A stretch of DNA of 38,112 nucleotides, from NCBI GenBank assembly GCA_913061055.1, contig CAJXVA010000025.1, positions 1 through 38,112 of the forward strand, given 5' to 3'. The notes beneath the pieces are model-generated. The model was not told the origin of the DNA. It saw only the letters and a program-made list of their open reading frames with translations, and made no database searches. Position numbers and translations under genes: made by a program. Positions 33,452 through 38,112 of the stretch are shown here, in pieces. The stretch comes from an uncultured Pseudomonadota bacterium (lineage in GTDB: Bacteria; Myxococcota_A; Polyangia; Nannocystales; Nannocystaceae). Positions within the stretch are counted from its first letter, which is position 1, and every line of letters begins with the position of its first letter.

Positions 33452-33595
33452 AAGTCGCGGGGACCCCGGTCGCAGGATCGAGGGCAAGAGGGCGGAGGAG
33501 GGGCGTCTGGTGTGGTCCACGATGACCACAACGCGTCGCAGCCGCCAATGCCTCAGTTCTCGAACCCACACGGGCACCCGTGATAAGACGATCTC

Positions 33596-35239
33596 GTGGT
33601 GAGGTCCTCGACTTCCGTATCGTTCTTCTCCGGCGTTCTCGCCCTCGCGTTCGTCGTCTCGGGCTGTTACGAGGAATCGCCGGCGGGCGTGGATACGGAC
33701 TCGTCGGATACCGACGCCACGACGGGCGGCCCGGTCGGGACGACGACCGGCGCATCCGAGACCGAGGAGACCGGCGTGGTCGACAGCACCGGGACGGAAT
33801 CGGGGAATCCCCCTCTGGGTGTCGACGCGGCTCGGATGCTGCTCGAGCCGCTGGTGGCGGCGCAATGCGAGAACACTTTCGCGTGTTGCGATGCGGACGA
33901 GGTCGCGTTTCAGCTCGGGTCGGCCGTGGTGGACGCCGCGGACTGCACCGAACGTACGCTGGACGTGATGGAGGCGGGCGGGAATCCGCCGTACCTGCGA
34001 TCGGGGTCGCTCTACCTCGGAGGTTTGCTCGGGTTCTTCGCCTACGGGATCGACCCGTCCGTCGTCGAAGTGGACGATGCTGCCATCGCCGCGTGTGTCG
34101 CCGCGCTGAGTTCGAAGCCGTGCGCTCCATCCACGGCGGGTGGTGCCAGCTGCACTCCGGCCGAGGATGCGTACCTCGTGCAGTGCGACCTCAGAACGCT
34201 CTTCATCGGGAGCAAGGCCGCCGGGGAGAGTTGCTCGAGCTACAACGGGCTGGAGTGCGGACCCGGGCTTCAGTGCGACTTCTTCGGAGGCACGGGTGGG
34301 GTCTGCGTTCAGATGCTGAGTCAAGGCGACAGCTGCTTTGACGACTACAACTGCGCCGAGTCTCTGATCTGCGACTACGCGACGGGCCAATGCAGCGTTC
34401 CGGCGGAGTCCGGGGAGGCCTGCGCCTACGCGGACCCCGAAAACCCAACGTTCGGCACGGAGACGACTCGGTGTCGGTCCGGGCTGGTGTGCAACCCGAT
34501 CACCGAGACGTGTGGCGCCGCCGACTGCAACTTCGGCGACTACTGCAACGATGACGATGCAGCCTGCCCCGCAGGGTTGGCGTGTGTCGCCGGACGCTGT
34601 GACCTCCTCGGCCTCGAAGGCGATTCCTGCTACCAGGACGGCGACTGCGCCCAGGGCCGCTGCAACTACGTCGAAGGGACATCGCTGTGCCAGAACCTCG
34701 TCCCCAACGGTGGCAGCTGCAGCGGTCACTCAGATTGCGAGTCCAGCTTCTGTGACCCGACGCAGTCGGAGTGCGCCGCCCAAACCGCGAACGGTGATGC
34801 GTGTGACGCGGGGCTCCCCGACAACCAATGCAACGGCGGCTACTGCGACGGTGTCAGCTGCGTTGCCTTCACGGCGATCGGCCAGGACTGCACTGCATCG
34901 CAGTGCAACTACATCGAGGGGGACCAGTGCTTGGAAAACGTCTGCCAGCCGTACCCGCTGCCCAACGGACAAACCTGTACCTCCGACTTCGAGTGCCAGA
35001 GCGAGTCCTGCGATGAGACCTGTCAGCCCCCACCGGGGATCGGCGACGAGTGTGTGCCGGATGGGTGCGAAGAAGGAGCCTATTGCAACGCGTTGACCAA
35101 CGGCATCTGCGCAGCGAAACAGGGCTGGGGAGCTCCGTGCTCGAGCAGCATCGAGTGCTGGGGAAGCTGCGAGAGCGCGTACGGTGAACTGCGTTGCTAC
35201 GGACAGGGCCCCGGCGAAGCTCTTTGCGACGGCACCTGA
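33596..35239 (+). CDS. Cys-rich surface lipoprotein
   Basis: 547 residues from tandem GTG codons (33596 or 33599). The lipobox is V-V-S-G-C (Cys24). A Thr/Ser/Gly/Glu linker runs to about 75. A helical domain with paired cysteines (about 77-215) is followed by about ten short repeats of the type G-x-x-C-x(4-6)-C-x(3-6)-C to the end. The protein has about 55 cysteines, so it must be exported and disulfide-bonded. Similar repeats are common in Nannocystaceae-type surface proteins. No enzyme motif is visible; an adhesive or structural role is likely. Confidence 0.85.
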   Translation: MVRSSTSVSFFSGVLALAFVVSGCYEESPAGVDTDSSDTDATTGGPVGTTTGASETEETGVVDSTGTESGNPPLGVDAARMLLEPLVAAQCENTFACCDADEVAFQLGSAVVDAADCTERTLDVMEAGGNPPYLRSGSLYLGGLLGFFAYGIDPSVVEVDDAAIAACVAALSSKPCAPSTAGGASCTPAEDAYLVQCDLRTLFIGSKAAGESCSSYNGLECGPGLQCDFFGGTGGVCVQMLSQGDSCFDDYNCAESLICDYATGQCSVPAESGEACAYADPENPTFGTETTRCRSGLVCNPITETCGAADCNFGDYCNDDDAACPAGLACVAGRCDLLGLEGDSCYQDGDCAQGRCNYVEGTSLCQNLVPNGGSCSGHSDCESSFCDPTQSECAAQTANGDACDAGLPDNQCNGGYCDGVSCVAFTAIGQDCTASQCNYIEGDQCLENVCQPYPLPNGQTCTSDFECQSESCDETCQPPPGIGDECVPDGCEEGAYCNALTNGICAAKQGWGAPCSSSIECWGSCESAYGELRCYGQGPGEALCDGT

Positions 35240-35266
35240 CTCCGCGGCGCGCCGAGCTCCGTTCGT

Positions 35267-36451
35267 TCACCCGCGCGGAGTGCCCAGGATCTCGATGTTC
35301 TCGATGTACCAGCCGCCGGAAACATCGTCGTCATCGCTGCCAAAGACGAAGCGGATGTAGAAGTCTTCTTCCCCGGCGTAGTCGGTGAGGTCGAAGACTG
35401 CGTCGACCCACGTCTGTTCCGCGGGGTCGAAGGTGGAGAAGGCCGGATTCCCGGCGACGGGCGGATGGTTCGAAGCGACGGTGGCGCTGTAGAAGGATCC
35501 AGACACCGGCTCGATGGTCGTCCAGGAGGACTCGGCATCGGGGTTGGCGGTGGCGACCTGAACGATGCCTCCGTCGCCGAGCCCGAAGTTGAACCAGTGG
35601 TTCACGGTCATCGTGACGTTCTGGCTCGTGCACCCGCCGAGGTCGAGCCCCGGAGACACGAAGTATCCGCTCGCGTTACTCGGGTAGGCGCCGGTGAGGC
35701 TCGTTCCCCATTTGCGACTCGGTCCGAAGCCGGGCCCGTCTGCGAACCCGTTGGACACGCCGCACTCCCAACTCGTCGTGGCCGCGGCATCTGTCGTGCG
35801 TCCGGTGCTCCAGTCCCCGGGGCAATCGCCGCTGTCGAAGTCGAAGATGAAGCCACACGCGTTGCAGTCGCTGGTGTCGAGTTGGCAGTCGTCTCCGCAT
35901 GTCACCTCGCCCAGGCCGATGCCGAGCGAACTGCAGGTGTCCTCGATCTCAAAGCCGTCCTCGCAGGTCTCGTTGCCATTGAGATAGCCGTCTCCGCAGT
36001 AGAAGCACGACGACGTGTCGTATCGGCACGAACTCCCATTGCACAGCAGGACGCCGCCGGTCACCACGCCACCAAGATCTGGGGGATCGAGCGCGACACA
36101 CCCGATTCCACCGAGCTCCTTTTCCGCGCAGATGTTGCCCTCGCCGCAGTCGCACTCCTCTTGCCCCTGGATGACGCCATCGCCACACAGCGCGCCGCCT
36201 CCATCACTCGAGCTGCTGCCTGGCGCGCCGCCGCTGCTCTCTTCGCCCGACGAACTCCCCGCTTCATCCACCGTCCCTGTCGAGTCACCGCCCGGAACTG
36301 AAGGCCCCGATGTTGGCTGGCTGCTCGTCATGCCAACGGGGGCGGCCTGATCGTCGTCGTCCTCAACGCGAATCGTTTGCGTGCAACCGAACACGGCGCT
36401 GGACACCAGGAGTGTGGCGCCGAGGGCGAGAGCTTGTCTGGGCTCCAACAT
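35267..36451 (-). CDS. Modular lipoprotein: Cys-rich region plus jelly-roll-like C-terminal domain
   Basis: 394 residues from ATG 36451. The lipobox is A-V-F-G-C (Cys23). A Ser/Gly/Glu linker spans about 40-87. Residues about 88-200 hold Cys-rich, C-G-D-G-type disulfide modules (C-G-D-G-V-I-Q-G-Q-E-E-C-D-C, then C-G-D-G-Y-L-N-G-N-E-T-C-E). The last 190 residues form a beta-sandwich with the ending S-G-G-W-Y-I-E-N-I-E-I seen in MAM/immune-inhibitor-A-like binding domains. Likely surface-exposed binding protein. It is convergent with the Cys-rich lipoprotein, 27 bases apart. Confidence 0.82.
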   Translation of the reverse strand: MLEPRQALALGATLLVSSAVFGCTQTIRVEDDDDQAAPVGMTSSQPTSGPSVPGGDSTGTVDEAGSSSGEESSGGAPGSSSSDGGGALCGDGVIQGQEECDCGEGNICAEKELGGIGCVALDPPDLGGVVTGGVLLCNGSSCRYDTSSCFYCGDGYLNGNETCEDGFEIEDTCSSLGIGLGEVTCGDDCQLDTSDCNACGFIFDFDSGDCPGDWSTGRTTDAAATTSWECGVSNGFADGPGFGPSRKWGTSLTGAYPSNASGYFVSPGLDLGGCTSQNVTMTVNHWFNFGLGDGGIVQVATANPDAESSWTTIEPVSGSFYSATVASNHPPVAGNPAFSTFDPAEQTWVDAVFDLTDYAGEEDFYIRFVFGSDDDDVSGGWYIENIEILGTPRG

Positions 36452-36503
36452 CGGCCGGAAGGTATCACCGGTCGTTGACCCGGATCTGAGCGCTGCCGCA
36501 CGC

Positions 36504-36535
36504 AAAAAAGCGGGCGCCCAGAATGGGGCGCCCGC
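36504..36535 (-). terminator. Intrinsic terminator of the VWA gene
   Basis: On the minus strand a perfect 10-base stem (GCGGGCGCCC at 36510-36519 with GGGCGCCCGC at 36526-36535, six-base loop) is followed directly by six T (36504-36509). It lies about 30 bases after the VWA gene stop and is the only textbook rho-independent terminator seen in the window. Confidence 0.88.
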
Positions 36536-36566
36536 GGAGGTGACGGACAACGAATGGAAACTGTGG

Positions 36567-38083
36567 CTACTGCCGCTTGGCCAACGTGGGGTCGCTCTTC
36601 TGGATGCTCTTGGCCTTTTTGACCAGGGCGAGGAACGCCTTGCGGTGCCCGTGGGGGTCGGAGCCGAGCGATTCGCCGGCAAGCTTGAGGACGTCGTCGT
36701 AGCTGGCGGAGCCCTTGTACTTGCTGTGGCGAAGAATCATGCCGAACTGGGCGACGGCGGCGGCGAAGCGGTAGTCCTTGGTCGTGTTGCGAATGCCGCG
36801 ATCGTCGCCGGAGACGGGCAGGCTGATGAGCTTGCTCTTGTTTCCGTCGGGCTTCTTGTAGCGAACCTTCACGGTGAGCAGCTCGCCAGACTTGGCGGCC
36901 GCGGAGGGCTCGGCCTCGTCCTGGTATTTGAGCTTGTCGGTGGTGCTCTTGGTCTTGCTGCCCTTGGGCGTGACCTCGTACAGGGCGGTGACCGAGTGGC
37001 CGGCACCGATCTCGCCGGCGTCCTTGGTGTCGTCGTTGAAGTCGGCGTGGGCGAGCTTCCGGTTCTCGTAGCCGATCAGTCGGTAGCTCTCGACTTCGGC
37101 CGGGTTGAACTCGACCTGAATCTTGACGTCCTTGGCGATGGTGACGAGCGTGCCGCCCGCTTCTTCGACCAAGACCTTGCGCGCTTCGGCCTTGTTGTCG
37201 ATGTATGCGTAGTTGCCGTTGCCCTTGTCGGCCAGCATCTCCATGGTGGAGTCCTGCATGTTGCCGGTGCCGAAGCCGAGGACGGACAGGAACACGCCGC
37301 TCTTGCGCTTGTCCTCGATGAGCTCGACCAACTCGGTGCGGTTGGTGACACCCACGTTGAAGTCGCCGTCGGTCGCCAGGATGACTCGGTTGACGCCACC
37401 TTTCTCGAAGTTCTTGGCGGCCATCTTGTAGGCCAGCTTGATGCCATCACCACCGTTGGTGGATCCGCCGGCCTCGAGCCGCTGCAGGGCCTCCATGATG
37501 CGGGGCTTGTCGCTGCCCATCGTGGGCTGGAGCACCACACCCGAGGCGCCGGCGTACACGACGATGGAGACGCGGTCGTTGTTGCGGAGGTTGTTGACGA
37601 GCATACCCAGGCCCTGCTTCAGCAAGGGCAACTTGTCGGGGTCGTTCATCGATCCGGACACGTCGAGCAGGAAGACCAAGTTGCGAGCGCCGACTTCACT
37701 CATGTCGATGCGCTGGCCTTGGAGACCGACAGAGACGAGCAACGAGTCCTGGTTCCAGGGCGTGCCGCTGACCTCGGTGTTGATCGAGAACGGGCCGGTG
37801 CCGATCGGGCTCTCGTAGTTGTACGAGAAGTAGTTGATCATCTCCTCGACGCGAACCGCTTCGGGTGGGGGCATCGAGCCGCCCTCGAGGTAGCGGCGGA
37901 TGTTCGAGTAGCTCGCGGTGTCGACGTCGATGGAGAACGTCGAGCGAGGGTCGTCGGCGACCGCGATGAAATCGTTCTCCTGGACGTGGTCGTACCCCTC
38001 GCCGGTCGTGTCCTTCGGCGTGGCCTCTGGTTTGGGAGGCGGCGGCGGGGCTTCGGCCCACTTTCCCGGAGGGGGGCGTCGGG
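36567..38083 (-). CDS. VWA-domain protein, YfbK-like (5' end cut by contig edge)
   Basis: About 505 codons are visible. The frame stays open without a start to the adapter, so the N terminus is missing. It includes the family segment E-N-D-F-I-A-V-A-D-D-P and S-T-F-S-I-D-V-D-T-A-S-Y, then M-P-P-P-E-A-V-R-V-E-E-M-I-N-Y-F. The VWA domain has an intact metal site: D-V-S-G-S-M, the Thr in G-G-S-T-N-G, and A-T-D-G-D. A C-terminal domain like that of YfbK follows (R-F-A-A-A-V-A-Q-F-G-M-I-L-R, then Y-D-D-V-L-K-L-A). Homologues are often lipoproteins; the Pro-rich start seen here fits a linker after a lost signal. Calling the internal ATG at 37874 the start would be wrong. Function is probably protein-protein interaction in the envelope. 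Confidence 0.92.
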
Positions 38084-38112
38084 CTGTCTCTTATACACAT
38101 CTGACGCTGCCG
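38084..38112 (-). other. Nextera Read 1 adapter, inverted (library artefact)
   Basis: The reverse complement of the same adapter begins here with CTGTCTCTTATACACATCT and runs off the end. Both termini therefore carry the same Read 1 adapter in inverted orientation. The sequence is not genomic and truncates the gene to its left. Confidence 0.98.

Noticed and set aside
33452-34729. Minus-strand frame opposite the Cys-rich lipoprotein
   Set aside because: The plus strand has a signal peptide and regular Cys repeats; the opposite frame has no recognisable feature. Only its last 65 codons, outside the overlap, were kept as a weak candidate.

Overview
The window is a GC-rich fragment of about 38 kb, capped at both ends by Illumina Nextera (Tn5) adapter sequence (2-34 and, inverted, 38084-38112). 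Genomic sequence therefore runs only from about 35 to 38083, and the genes at both edges are cut by library ends. The gene content points to a myxobacterium, most likely of the Nannocystis/Enhygromyxa/Plesiocystis type (Myxococcota). The signs are a kinase-fold protein with Pro-rich tails, a PEGA-domain protein, and many lipoproteins built as lipobox, then a Ser/Thr/Gly-rich linker, then Cys-rich disulfide repeats or a beta-rich domain. Taxonomy is inferred from style; no rRNA or tRNA gene was recognised.

Layout: (1) 35-3245: a degenerate, probably catalytically dead kinase, divergent from a PEGA protein that is translationally coupled to a Ser-tail lipoprotein. (2) 3238-6169, minus strand: a 67-residue hypothetical, a lipoprotein with three FKBP domains, and aspartate carbamoyltransferase. 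(3) 6402-8005: an exported VOC lipoprotein and a modular lipoprotein. (4) 8024-13189, minus: glutamate synthase large subunit followed by a glutathione S-transferase. (5) 13246-14277: an SH3b-M23 peptidase lipoprotein. (6) 14279-18134, minus: AraC-type HTH protein, GyrI-like protein, 1-Cys peroxiredoxin, DUF2007 protein, luciferase-like monooxygenase and YaaA, a block with an oxidative-stress flavour. (7) 18274-23254: more lipoproteins (beta-propeller-like, ExbD-like, alpha/beta hydrolase) and a metallophosphoesterase. (8) 23396-25964: a sulfur-relay cluster with an SQR-like flavoprotein, a DUF1641-TusE/DsrC fusion and a DsrE-family protein. (9) 26017-32073: a tightly packed purine (urate/allantoin) catabolic operon. 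(10) 32160-38083: lipoproteins, a VF530-type small protein and a VWA/YfbK-like protein cut at its N terminus.

The most interesting part is 23396-32073. The ureide operon encodes HIU hydrolase, OHCU decarboxylase, allantoinase and allantoicase. It shows no classical uricase and no recognisable ureidoglycolate lyase. The two positions where these would be expected hold an FMO-like flavoprotein (first gene) and a CitE/HpcH-like aldolase-fold protein of the DUF6986 type (last gene). By context the first is a candidate urate hydroxylase. The second is a candidate for ureidoglycolate cleavage or glyoxylate use. The sulfur-relay cluster directly upstream contains an unusual domain fusion. These assignments rest on gene context and remembered family patterns; no database search was run.
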